Assembly (NCBI GenBank): GCA_021159445.1 | Contig: JAGGRV010000470.1 | Location: forward strand, 1 to 8,044 | Origin: Deltaproteobacteria bacterium | Lineage (GTDB): Bacteria > Desulfobacterota > Dissulfuribacteria > Dissulfuribacterales > UBA3076 | DNA length: 8,044 nt | Direction of reading: 5' to 3' | Part shown: in pieces, positions 1-6,015 of the stretch | Layout: every line of letters begins with the position of its first letter | Numbering within the stretch: the stretch's first letter is position 1 | The notes under the pieces: model-generated | Told to the model about the DNA's origin: nothing | Database searches by the model: none | What the model saw: only the letters and a program-made list of their open reading frames with translations | Made by a program: the position numbers and the translations under genes

Positions 1-211
1 TATGTTATCACCCAAAATGGCGCCTAAGACAGCGAACCAGATGAGATCACCTGTAAAGCGCACCAAGGAAAAGAATGATGGTTGATCCAGGTAAAAACAG
101 GCCGATACCGACAGTTGTCTCAACCAAGGCTGCAAAAAGAGCGATCCAATATCCCCATGCATGAAAGTGCTCGATCGATGGAAGAATATTATTGATGAGA
201 TTGTCTATCAT
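1..211 (-). pseudogene. DedA-family inner membrane protein, 5' part, frameshifted, runs off the left edge
   Basis: Reading leftward from ATG at 211-209 gives 54 codons before TGA at 49-47. The protein contains HAWGYW, LVETTVGIG and FLPGSTII, the opening pattern of DedA/SNARE-associated (VTT domain) membrane proteins, which act in lipid or undecaprenyl-phosphate handling in the inner membrane. From base 54 the sequence continues convincingly in another frame as TGDLIWFAVLGAILGDNI, matching the following GAxLGDN segment of the family. Dropping one A from the AAA at 55-57 restores the frame. The loop between the two parts also looks a few residues short, so a small deletion is possible. The start lies 65 bases beyond the adjacent phosphorylase remnant. 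Only a weak AGGA, about 13 bases upstream, could serve as ribosome binding site. Identity is fairly sure; whether the frameshift is a real mutation or a sequencing error cannot be decided here. Confidence 0.72.
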
Positions 212-275
212 TGTAGAAGGTTATCCTGTAATTCTACGGTGTTTCTGAATGAACTTGCAGATACTCTTGAACCTC

Positions 276-422
276 TGTTCCGCTGGCCTATATGGGCGGC
301 AGAGGATTGTAAGCCACATATCTACCCCATGTTGGACCATATGCTGGGCCAATTGTTCCCCATAGTCTTCTAACGAAGGCTATACGTCCACCAAACTCAG
401 GATCGCGAGCGGCAAGGATGAC
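276..422 (-). pseudogene. Remnant of an alpha-glucan (glycogen) phosphorylase gene
   Basis: This short stretch has no intact reading frame, but pieces of three frames join into one recognisable protein segment. From 422 leftward one frame reads AARDPEFGGRIAFV. After one extra base in GTTAGAAGAC the next frame reads EDYGEQLAQHMVQHGVDMWL. After another shift it reads NPLPPI, then TAG (290-288), then ASGT. Together this follows the conserved phosphorylase pattern FxGRIxFxEDYDxxxARxLVQGVDVWLNNPxxPxEASGTSG, part of the C-terminal catalytic half near the PLP and phosphate site. The TAG falls where the conserved Glu of EASGT belongs (GAG to TAG). No similarity is evident to either side: upstream is the acetyltransferase, downstream the dedA-like gene. 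About 49 codons are left of a protein of several hundred residues, so it is non-functional. Confidence 0.72.
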
Positions 423-912
423 CGTTTAAATCAATTGCCATAGTCTTTATTCTATCAAGATTACTCAGCTTATTGAATCCAAGTGCCCTGTAGAAAGATA
501 TTGCAGCATTATTATCTATTTTTACCCTGATTATTATCTTCTTTACTACAGAATGTTCTTTTAGGTTTTTTGCGAACAGTGTAAATGCCCTGCTTCCATA
601 ACCACATTGCCTGATATTTTTCTCAAATAATAATAAGCTCAGTTCAGCAGATTTACCAAGGCTCAGGTTATAAAGACCAATGAATCCTGCACGCCTTGAG
701 TCAATCTCTATACAGAGAGAAAGGTCAAAGGTCTTTTTTAAATACCACCAGACAGAGAACCATGAAAAAGTTATAGGTTTGCTTAAACCATTTGCTCTCC
801 AAACATCTTCGTTCCTTAATCCGTTGATTATGAAAGGGCCATCAAAGATCTTCAGGGGTCTCAGTCTTAAATTATCAGCCCTCATGTATCTGGGAATCTT
901 AGCGCACAACAC
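397..912 (-). CDS. GNAT-family N-acetyltransferase (RimJ/RimL-like)
   Basis: A 171-residue protein predicted to transfer an acetyl group from acetyl-CoA to an amine; the substrate is unknown. It opens with the RimJ/RimL-like LRLRPL strand (residues 15-20). The acetyl-CoA-binding signature is seen at about 100-106 (IRQCGYG, an R/QxxGxG motif), followed by the C-terminal pattern VKIDNNAAISFYRALGF (130-146). The start is GTG at 912-910, preceded by AGGAG (923-919) with a 6-base spacer, which makes this start convincing. The last eight codons (GHPCRSRS) are the neighbouring phosphorylase remnant read in another frame, so the native C-terminus probably ended near IDLN and the stop codon is borrowed. 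The gene is visibly more AT-rich than fhs and rpsA, suggesting a different origin. The core domain appears complete, so it may still work. Confidence 0.85.
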   Translation of the reverse strand: MLCAKIPRYMRADNLRLRPLKIFDGPFIINGLRNEDVWRANGLSKPITFSWFSVWWYLKKTFDLSLCIEIDSRRAGFIGLYNLSLGKSAELSLLLFEKNIRQCGYGSRAFTLFAKNLKEHSVVKKIIIRVKIDNNAAISFYRALGFNKLSNLDRIKTMAIDLNGHPCRSRS

Positions 913-918
913 TTATTA

Positions 919-923
919 CTCCT
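919..923 (-). promoter_or_regulatory. Ribosome binding site of the GNAT gene
   Basis: AGGAG on the minus strand, six bases before the GTG at 912. It decides in favour of this GTG over the ATG nine codons further in. Confidence 0.7.
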
Positions 924-1021
924 GACATAAAAACAATCCGAACACTTTAAGACCGAACGTAATGGATTCATTTCCTATTCTGCTTTGCGTTGACATTCAG
1001 TTTGGCTGACTCTTTTGTAGT

Positions 1022-1873
1022 TCAGTCAAGAAACTCGGCGATCCTGCTGTGTTCTTGCTTGAGTTTCAAGATAAGCCGATCGTGGCGGTGAATCTGCATG
1101 ATCGACCGGATTATGAGGTATGCCCCCAGAAAGACCAAACCAGATCTGGGACCATCCAACAGAAGGTGAGGCAAAGACGGTTCGAGATCAGTTTTCAGCT
1201 CCACCCCCGACTTCCTTGCCACTGGTTCTGCCACTTCCACAGTTTTCATCACCAGCTCATTCAGGCTTATTTTCGTGGGCTGAATCTCCAGGGGTCTGCC
1301 AAAGTCCAGCATCTGCTTTACCATGGATTCGAGACGGGCTGTTTCTTGAACCACAATCTCCAGTTTTTTCCGACTAGGATCTTCGTGTCGCAGTTTTCCG
1401 GAGACCTGGTTCGCGAAACCACCGATAGCCATGAGGGGCGTTTTCATATCGTGGGCTATTTCGGACACGGCCTTTCCAACAGCAGCAAGGCTCTCGGCTT
1501 GGAGAAAATCCCTGTGTTTCTTTCTTTCCTTTTCAACCAGATACCCAAGGATAAAAGCAATGATAATGTATAATATCCCCTCCAACAGTTCATGAAAATT
1601 TTCTAACGAAAATCCTTGCCACTGTTTGATTGCATATGGAAGATAGAGCATTGAAACACTTGCACAGACGTATATGGCCCCCTTCAGCCCAAACTAGAAG
1701 CTTCCCAGAACCAGGGGCAGGTAAAATAACATCCGGTAAAGCGCATGCCGGTATCCCATGTAAGGCAAGGTGAGGTAATATAGGGAGAGGATGCCACCAA
1801 TCATAAGACTGATGACCACAACTTTTTTCCAATTTTTATCGACAGGCATAGGTGTTTGATATTCGATATTCAT
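1022..1873 (-). pseudogene. Membrane histidine kinase gene with internal TAG and missing ATPase domain
   Basis: From ATG at 1873 the frame encodes hydrophobic segments (about residues 17-36, 46-75, and 95-113) and a HisKA dimerisation/phosphoacceptor domain with EIAHDMKTPL, the phosphorylatable His being residue 141 of the restored frame. Codon 60 is TAG (1696-1694) in the context LGSF*FGLKG. Related kinases typically have GAFWFGLRGG here, so this is probably TGG (Trp) changed by one base. After LPHLLLDG (about residue 240) the expected HATPase_c domain, with its N, G1 and G2 boxes, is absent. A different tail follows, with a hydrophobic stretch (LVFLGAYLIIRSIM) and a basic helix, ending at TGA. 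The open frame downstream of the TAG (from ATG 1651) would lack part of the membrane region. No clear ribosome binding site precedes ATG 1873. It cannot act as a normal autokinase. It lies 92 bases downstream of fhs, beyond a probable terminator. Confidence 0.78.
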
Positions 1874-1921
1874 GAGCCAGTGAACCGGGTTGGGTGTTTA
1901 AATTAGCGCCCGTGATCCAAA

Positions 1922-1947
1922 GCCCCCGGAGCAATCTTTCCGGGGGC
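1922..1947 (-). terminator. Probable intrinsic terminator of fhs
   Basis: Perfect 9-bp stem, GCCCCCGGA paired with TCCGGGGGC, around an 8-base loop, 19 bases past the fhs stop codon. On the minus strand it is followed only by TTT and then mixed sequence, so the U-tract is weak. The position and strong GC stem support a terminator or 3'-end stabilising hairpin. Confidence 0.62.
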
Positions 1948-1965
1948 AAGGCGCTTATTTCGGGC

Positions 1966-3729
1966 TTAGAAGAGGCCCCTGACCTTTCCAGTCTTCGTAT
2001 CTACATCGATCCTGCGATAGGCCGGATCAGAGCCGGTTCCGGGCATGAGGCTTATGGCACCGGCGACAGGAACCACAAAACCCGCACCCTTGTAGGTCAG
2101 GATATCCCGCACAAGCAGGTTCCATCCCTTGGGTACGCCCTTGATGTTCGGGTCGTCTGCAAGGCTGAGGTGGGTCTTCACCATGCAGGTCCCCAGCTTG
2201 GAGATCTCAGGATCCTGTTCCATGGCCTTGGCCTTGGCAAGGGCCTCCGGAGTGTAAGTAACGCCGTCCCCGCCATAGACTTCCCTGGTGATTAGCTCTA
2301 TGCGCTCGCGAATGGGCATATCAAGATCGTAGAGGAGGCGGAATTCGTTTTTTTCTTCACAGGCATCGACAACCGCGTCTGCGAATTCCAGCGCACCGTC
2401 TCCACCCTTCAGCCAGTGCTCGGATACGGCCGCCCGCGCACCGGCCTTCTCGCTCATCCTGCGAACTACGGCGATCTCGTCCTTGGTATCATTGTAAAAG
2501 GCATTAATACAGACCACAGGGTTGATGCCTGCCTTTTTTACCGTCTCAATATGATGGATCAGATTAGCGCATCCCTTCTCCACCCACTCTACATTCTCGC
2601 CATTGTATTCCTCGGGCATCGGCCGGCCCGGGCGAGGTATGGGCGCTCCGCCGTGGCATTTTAGTGCCCTGATGGTGGCCACTATCACCGCGCAGTTGGG
2701 TTTGAGCCCGCTGAAGCGACATTTCAGGTTCCAGAATTTCTCAAAGCCGATGTCAGCGCCAAAGCCGCTCTCAGTTACCAGATAGTCGGTAAGCTTTAAT
2801 CCTATCCTGTCGGCAATAACCGAAGACTGGCCTATGGCAATATTTGCAAACGGTCCTGCGTGGACCAGGCAGGGTTGACCTTCAACAGTCTGCATGAGGT
2901 TGGGATTGATGGCCTCTACCATCCAGGCGGTCATGGCGCCGGCCACTTCGAGATCCTCTGTCGTAACGGGCTTTCCTGTCCGGTCATAGGCAAGCACTAT
3001 ACGGCCCATACGTTCCCTGAGATCCTTGAGGTCATTTGCTATGGCAAGTATTGCCATGATTTCTGAACTGACGGCTATGTTGAACCCGCTTTGCATTGTA
3101 AGGCCATCCATCCGGCCCCCCAATCCAAGCGTAATGTTTCTCAAAGCCTGGGCGCAAAAATCCATTATCCACCTGAACTCCACGCTCTTGGGGTGGATAT
3201 TGAGACGCTTCAGTCCCCTCTGGCCCAACTGTTCGTCTGTATAATTGGACTCGTGCTGCATGCGGGCGGTCAAGGCAGTCATGCCAAGATTATGGGCATT
3301 CATGATGGCGTTGATATCACCTGTGAGCCCGAGAGAGAATCTCGAAAGCGGAATGACCAGCGAAAGGCCTCCTCCTGCCGCACTGCCCTTGATGTTGAAG
3401 GTAGGTCCTCCGGATGGCTGCCGTATGGCGCCCATCACGTTCCTGCCCCTCTTCCCGAGGCCTTCCATAAGACCTACTGCACAGGTGCTTTTACCCTCAC
3501 CCAGGGGAGTGGGTGTAACAGCAGTCACGTCGATGTATTTCCCATCCGGCTTGTCCTTGAGACGTTCTAACACCTTGGCATAATCGATTTTTGCCACATG
3601 GTGGCCATAAGGAAGAAGCTCTTCCTTTTCAAGGGCCAATTCCTCACCAAGCTGATATACGGTTTTCATGTTTTCTTCAGCAGCTTCGGAAATCTGCCAG
3701 TCTTTCATTTTAGTTGGATCTAGTCTCAT
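1966..3729 (-). CDS. fhs: Formate--tetrahydrofolate ligase (10-formyl-THF synthetase)
   Basis: A full-length 587-residue cytoplasmic enzyme that joins formate to tetrahydrofolate using ATP, giving 10-formyl-THF. In anaerobes this is a methyl-branch step of the Wood-Ljungdahl pathway, run toward acetyl-CoA or, in complete oxidisers, in reverse. The P-loop-like nucleotide motif TPLGEGKST is at residues 74-82. Other family blocks follow in order: RQPSGGPTFNIKGSAAGGG (103-121), LTGDINAIMNAHNL, LVHAGPFANIAIGQSS, GFGADIGFEKFWNLKCR, and the C-terminal GAISLMPGTGSDPAYRRIDVD. The start ATG is preceded by AAAGGAG with a 9-base gap. No in-frame damage is seen. The gene stands alone, with no folD or other folate gene beside it in the window. 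A perfect dyad about 50 bases upstream may control it. Confidence 0.97.
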   Translation of the reverse strand: MRLDPTKMKDWQISEAAEENMKTVYQLGEELALEKEELLPYGHHVAKIDYAKVLERLKDKPDGKYIDVTAVTPTPLGEGKSTCAVGLMEGLGKRGRNVMGAIRQPSGGPTFNIKGSAAGGGLSLVIPLSRFSLGLTGDINAIMNAHNLGMTALTARMQHESNYTDEQLGQRGLKRLNIHPKSVEFRWIMDFCAQALRNITLGLGGRMDGLTMQSGFNIAVSSEIMAILAIANDLKDLRERMGRIVLAYDRTGKPVTTEDLEVAGAMTAWMVEAINPNLMQTVEGQPCLVHAGPFANIAIGQSSVIADRIGLKLTDYLVTESGFGADIGFEKFWNLKCRFSGLKPNCAVIVATIRALKCHGGAPIPRPGRPMPEEYNGENVEWVEKGCANLIHHIETVKKAGINPVVCINAFYNDTKDEIAVVRRMSEKAGARAAVSEHWLKGGDGALEFADAVVDACEEKNEFRLLYDLDMPIRERIELITREVYGGDGVTYTPEALAKAKAMEQDPEISKLGTCMVKTHLSLADDPNIKGVPKGWNLLVRDILTYKGAGFVVPVAGAISLMPGTGSDPAYRRIDVDTKTGKVRGLF

Positions 3730-3738
3730 TAGAAGATT

Positions 3739-3745
3739 CTCCTTT
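3739..3745 (-). promoter_or_regulatory. Ribosome binding site of fhs
   Basis: AAAGGAG on the minus strand, nine bases before the fhs ATG. Confidence 0.75.
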
Positions 3746-3778
3746 GTAAAAATTTCTGGACGTAGACCCGAACATGAT

Positions 3779-3800
3779 ATAAATGGGAGTTCCCATTTAT
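3779..3800. promoter_or_regulatory. Perfect 10+10 bp dyad, candidate operator upstream of fhs
   Basis: ATAAATGGGA and its exact complement TCCCATTTAT are separated by only GT. The two-base gap is too tight for a good RNA hairpin loop, so a binding site for a dimeric regulator is more likely. It lies 50-71 bases upstream of the fhs start. On the minus strand a weak promoter-like pair (TTAAAT, 17 bp, TATATC) overlaps it, with most of the dyad in the spacer, as expected for a repressor site. The promoter is a guess; the dyad itself is plain in the sequence. I do not recognise the regulator. Confidence 0.45.
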
Positions 3801-3928
3801 TTAAAAAGTCCTTGTTGAAGGAAGGTGTCCGGGTTTATGGGTCTTAATTCGTACCAGGTAAATAACTTAAACAGAATTTGTTAATCCCAGACCTCATTAA
3901 CTACCCTAGATGGATTTTTTTTTCAACA

Positions 3929-4106
3929 AGGGCCGGGGAAAAATAAATTGGTAGAATTTGCGCCCAGATTTACCATAGATTTAGTCGATCTGATTGAGCA
4001 AAACCGCAGGCATAGCAGTGTTATGTTGAGGATTTTGCGATTGAGGATCGATTAAAGATGTGGTGAAGATGGGATGTTAAAATGCCAAGTTATTTTCCCC
4101 GGCCCT
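3929..4106. repeat. 178-bp imperfect palindrome, MITE-like element with terminal inverted repeats
   Basis: The left end AGGGCCGGGGAAAA is repeated exactly in inverted orientation at the right end. The match continues for about 23 bases with one indel and one mismatch (left 3929-3951, right 4084-4106). Inside, further pairs fall around the same centre near 4018: CCCA, ACCA, TTTA, TCGATC/GATCGA, GCAAAA/TTTTGC, and CATA/TATG at the middle. By hand alignment about 57 of 89 positions pair across the full length, and roughly eight mismatches would be G-U pairs in a plus-strand transcript. No transposase frame is inside. No convincing target-site duplication was found (flanks aaca and aaat). It fits a miniature inverted-repeat element or the fused ends of a deleted insertion sequence; a structured RNA is the alternative. 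It occupies most of the fhs-yciO spacer. In the remaining 3801-3928 I see only a 9-base T run and a 10-bp inverted repeat. Confidence 0.6.
4075..4083 (+). promoter_or_regulatory. Possible extended -10 promoter of the yciO-family gene
   Basis: TGT followed by TAAAAT forms an extended -10 element (TGn plus five of six bases of TATAAT) with no good -35 box. Transcription would begin near 4090, giving a leader of about 50 bases that holds the hairpin at 4093-4123. It lies inside the right arm of the palindrome. Confidence 0.3.
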
Positions 4107-4123
4107 AAATGGGCCTGGGAAAA
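4093..4123 (+). promoter_or_regulatory. Leader hairpin just before the yciO ribosome binding site
   Basis: TTTTCCCCGGCCC pairs with GGGCCTGGGAAAA around the 5-base loop TAAAT, 12 of 13 positions. The left arm is also the right terminal repeat of the 178-bp palindrome, so the two folds are mutually exclusive. The hairpin ends four bases before the ribosome binding site (GGAGG, 4128-4132). No U-tract follows, so it is not a classical terminator. Confidence 0.4.
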
Positions 4124-4127
4124 TCGT

Positions 4128-4132
4128 GGAGG
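4128..4132 (+). promoter_or_regulatory. Ribosome binding site of the yciO-family gene
   Basis: GGAGG seven bases before TTG at 4140. It supports a TTG start, since no ATG is placed to use it. Confidence 0.7.
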
Positions 4133-4139
4133 ATAAAAA

Positions 4140-4760
4140 TTGTTGCTGGAAATAGATCCGGAAAGACCCCGTCCTCGTCAGATAAACAGGGTAGCAGAGA
4201 TATTGAGAAGGGGAGAAATAATCGTATATCCCACAGATACCTGTTATGGCATAGGAGCTGATATCTTTAACAAAAAGGCAATCGGACGGATTTATCAGAT
4301 CAAGGAGCTTCATAAAAGCTCACCCTTTAGTTTTGTATGCGCAGGCCTCAGAGACATAAGCAAATATGCCTTTGTGACAGATTATGCCTACCGAATATTG
4401 AGACGTTTCCTGCCCGGCCCTTACACCTTTATCTTGGAGGGATCCAGGGAAGTTCCCAAAATGATGCTTACAAAACGCCGCACTGTTGGAATCCGTATTC
4501 CATCTCACCCGATCTGTGAGGCAATAGCTGAGGCACTGGGGAACCCGCTCATAAGTACCTCAGCTGTCATAGGTGATGGACCTGTATGGTCAGATCCCAA
4601 AGAAATTAATGAAGTCTTGGGAAAGAGATTGGCTATGGTCGTAGATTGCGGAATTATTCCTGCAGTCCCATCAAGCGTGATATCGTTGGTGAATGACGAA
4701 CCCCTGGTGCTCAGAAAGGGTAAGGGTAATGTCTCGATCTTTACAGATGCTGAATTTTGA
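4140..4760 (+). CDS. YciO/YrdC/Sua5-family protein (threonylcarbamoyl-AMP synthase-like)
   Basis: A 206-residue cytoplasmic protein of the YrdC fold, the same length as E. coli YciO. Family marks: YPTDTCYGIGADI (30-42), FLPGPYTFIL (90-99), VGIRIPSHPI (116-125), and ISTSA (138-142). The YrdC/TsaC enzymes make threonylcarbamoyl-AMP for tRNA t6A modification and carry a KRxxxKP-type motif after the nucleotide loop. Here that stretch reads KELHKSSPF, closer to the YciO branch, whose physiological role is less certain. The start is TTG at 4140, chosen by the GGAGG seven bases upstream; a second TTG follows immediately. It is transcribed away from fhs and converges on the IHF-like gene with 15 bases between stop codons. 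Family assignment is firm; whether it is the cell's main t6A enzyme cannot be told from this window. Confidence 0.9.
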   Translation: MLLEIDPERPRPRQINRVAEILRRGEIIVYPTDTCYGIGADIFNKKAIGRIYQIKELHKSSPFSFVCAGLRDISKYAFVTDYAYRILRRFLPGPYTFILEGSREVPKMMLTKRRTVGIRIPSHPICEAIAEALGNPLISTSAVIGDGPVWSDPKEINEVLGKRLAMVVDCGIIPAVPSSVISLVNDEPLVLRKGKGNVSIFTDAEF

Positions 4761-4775
4761 ATGTTGAGTCCTGAA

Positions 4776-5081
4776 TTATGGAAGAAAATTAGACTTCAAG
4801 TCCTTGCCTGTCTTGAAAACTACGCGGTAACTTGAAGGGCATACTGTGAGCAAACCTGTCTTGGGGTTCACAAATTTACGTTCCTTTTGCCTGTGTAGTG
4901 AAAAACTTCCTATTCCCCTGATCTCTATCCTCCTTTTTTCTTTAAGCGCTGAAATCATCGTGTCGAAGACCACGTCTACTACGGTTTCGAGGTCCTTTTT
5001 CATGTGTTGCGAAAAATCCTGCTGCAACCGGACAACAAGATCACCCTTCAATATGGACTGTGGATGTTGCTCAGAGCCCAT
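4776..5081 (-). CDS. IHF/HU-family DNA-binding protein (IHF beta-like)
   Basis: A small histone-like DNA-bending protein, acting as a dimer in the minor groove. The core starts with DLVVRLQQDF and includes RRIEIRGIGSFSLHRQKERKFVNPKTG, where IEIRGxGSF and the arm-tip NPKTG, with its DNA-intercalating proline, are family hallmarks. It ends with FKTGKDLKSNF. The start is uncertain. ATG 5081 overlaps the end of sppA by 11 bases, which would suit translational coupling. By alignment with E. coli IHF beta (94 residues), the fold begins at TTG 5051, giving about 91 residues. ATG 5129 is also open but overlaps sppA further. None has a clear ribosome binding site. In E. coli the IHF beta gene also follows rpsA, which supports the beta-like call. 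Confidence 0.88.
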   Translation of the reverse strand: MGSEQHPQSILKGDLVVRLQQDFSQHMKKDLETVVDVVFDTMISALKEKRRIEIRGIGSFSLHRQKERKFVNPKTGLLTVCPSSYRVVFKTGKDLKSNFLP

Positions 5082-6006
5082 AGGAAACCGGATTGTCTGT
5101 GGAAGATCCCAGTAAATGCCGGAGAGCATTGCCCAAGGTCTTTGCCCCTTCTTCCCGTAAAAATTCCCTCATGATTGAAATGCGGTCTTTCTTGGGGTAG
5201 ACGAGTTCCGGCCTCCCTTCTATTCCCGCCAGACCGGCAGCCTTGTCTACAGCCACGCTGAAGTTGCCCAGTTCGTCCACCAGTTTGGCATCCAGGGCCT
5301 GATGACCTGTCATAATACGTCCGTCGGCAATGGCTGAGACCTGGTCTTCAGGGAGCTTTCGGCTTTTGGCTACTGCCGTTACGAATTGCTTTTGTATGTC
5401 TTGCATTACTCCCTGGAGTAAGGTCTGCTCATCTTCTGTCATATCTCTGGTGATGGAGCCCAAATCCTTGAAAGCCCCACTCTTTACCACGGTTGTCTTG
5501 ATCCCGAGTTTCTCCAGCAGACCTTCTATATTGGGCACCTTCATAATAACCCCAATACTTGCCGTCACCGTGCCGGGGTTGGCCACAATATGCCTGGCAC
5601 CTAAAGACGCATAGTACCCACCTGATGCTGCTACTGTGGCAAGAGATGCCACTACGGGTTTTTCCTGGTCCAGCCTCAGGATCTCTTCATATAGTTCCTG
5701 AGATGCCCCAACTGCACCACCAGGGCTGTTTATGCGAATTACTACGGCCTTAATTTTCTTATTATAACGAAAATCCCGCAGGGCCTTTATAGTAGCCTCT
5801 GGCTCAGTTATAAGGCCTTTGATATCCACCACTCCAATTTTATCTCCGTGGTAGACCGAAGGACCGATAACCATGCCCTTTGTTGTCCATAATATTAACA
5901 GAAAAAAGGCCAACATAATGAGTATGGTAAACCCTCCGATGGTGGCCAGAGCTACCAATAACGGATGGGCATATCGGCGTTCTTTGCGTGTCCGCAACTC
6001 TTGCAT
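5071..6006 (-). CDS. sppA: Signal peptide peptidase SppA (36K type)
   Basis: A 311-residue membrane-anchored serine protease of the S49 family that degrades cleaved signal peptides. One strong membrane segment (about residues 15-42) follows a basic N-terminus (RTRKERR), leaving the catalytic part on the outer face. The Ser/Lys dyad is visible: Ser128 in AASGGYYAS and Lys180 in KSGAFKDLG, 52 residues apart, the same spacing as Ser147/Lys199 of Bacillus subtilis SppA. RINSPGG (91-97) is the usual oxyanion-region motif. The length fits the short single-domain form, not the double-domain E. coli type. The start ATG is nine bases after the rpsA stop, with AAGGA overlapping the end of rpsA. Its own stop lies within the 5' end of the IHF-like gene, so the three genes probably form one operon. 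Confidence 0.95.
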   Translation of the reverse strand: MQELRTRKERRYAHPLLVALATIGGFTILIMLAFFLLILWTTKGMVIGPSVYHGDKIGVVDIKGLITEPEATIKALRDFRYNKKIKAVVIRINSPGGAVGASQELYEEILRLDQEKPVVASLATVAASGGYYASLGARHIVANPGTVTASIGVIMKVPNIEGLLEKLGIKTTVVKSGAFKDLGSITRDMTEDEQTLLQGVMQDIQKQFVTAVAKSRKLPEDQVSAIADGRIMTGHQALDAKLVDELGNFSVAVDKAAGLAGIEGRPELVYPKKDRISIMREFLREEGAKTLGNALRHLLGSSTDNPVSYGL

Positions 6007-6015
6007 GATCCCAGC

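Noticed and set aside
161..373. Plus-strand 70-codon open frame
   Set aside because: It lies antisense to the dedA start and the phosphorylase remnant, both of which give family matches on the minus strand.
1694..1696. TAG read as pyrrolysine
   Set aside because: The gene is not a methylamine methyltransferase, a Trp is expected here from the family, and the gene is broken elsewhere.
1590..1832. 80-residue minus-strand open frame over the start of the kinase gene
   Set aside because: It lies in another frame from the membrane-domain reading that joins the kinase sequence and has no recognisable features.
3091..3583. Plus-strand open frames of 112 and 159 codons opposite fhs
   Set aside because: They are antisense to highly conserved fhs codons, lack ribosome binding sites and resemble no protein.
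3840..3860. Sigma-54 promoter for fhs (TGGTACG on the minus strand)
   Set aside because: The -12 element (TTGCA) is missing at the required spacing.
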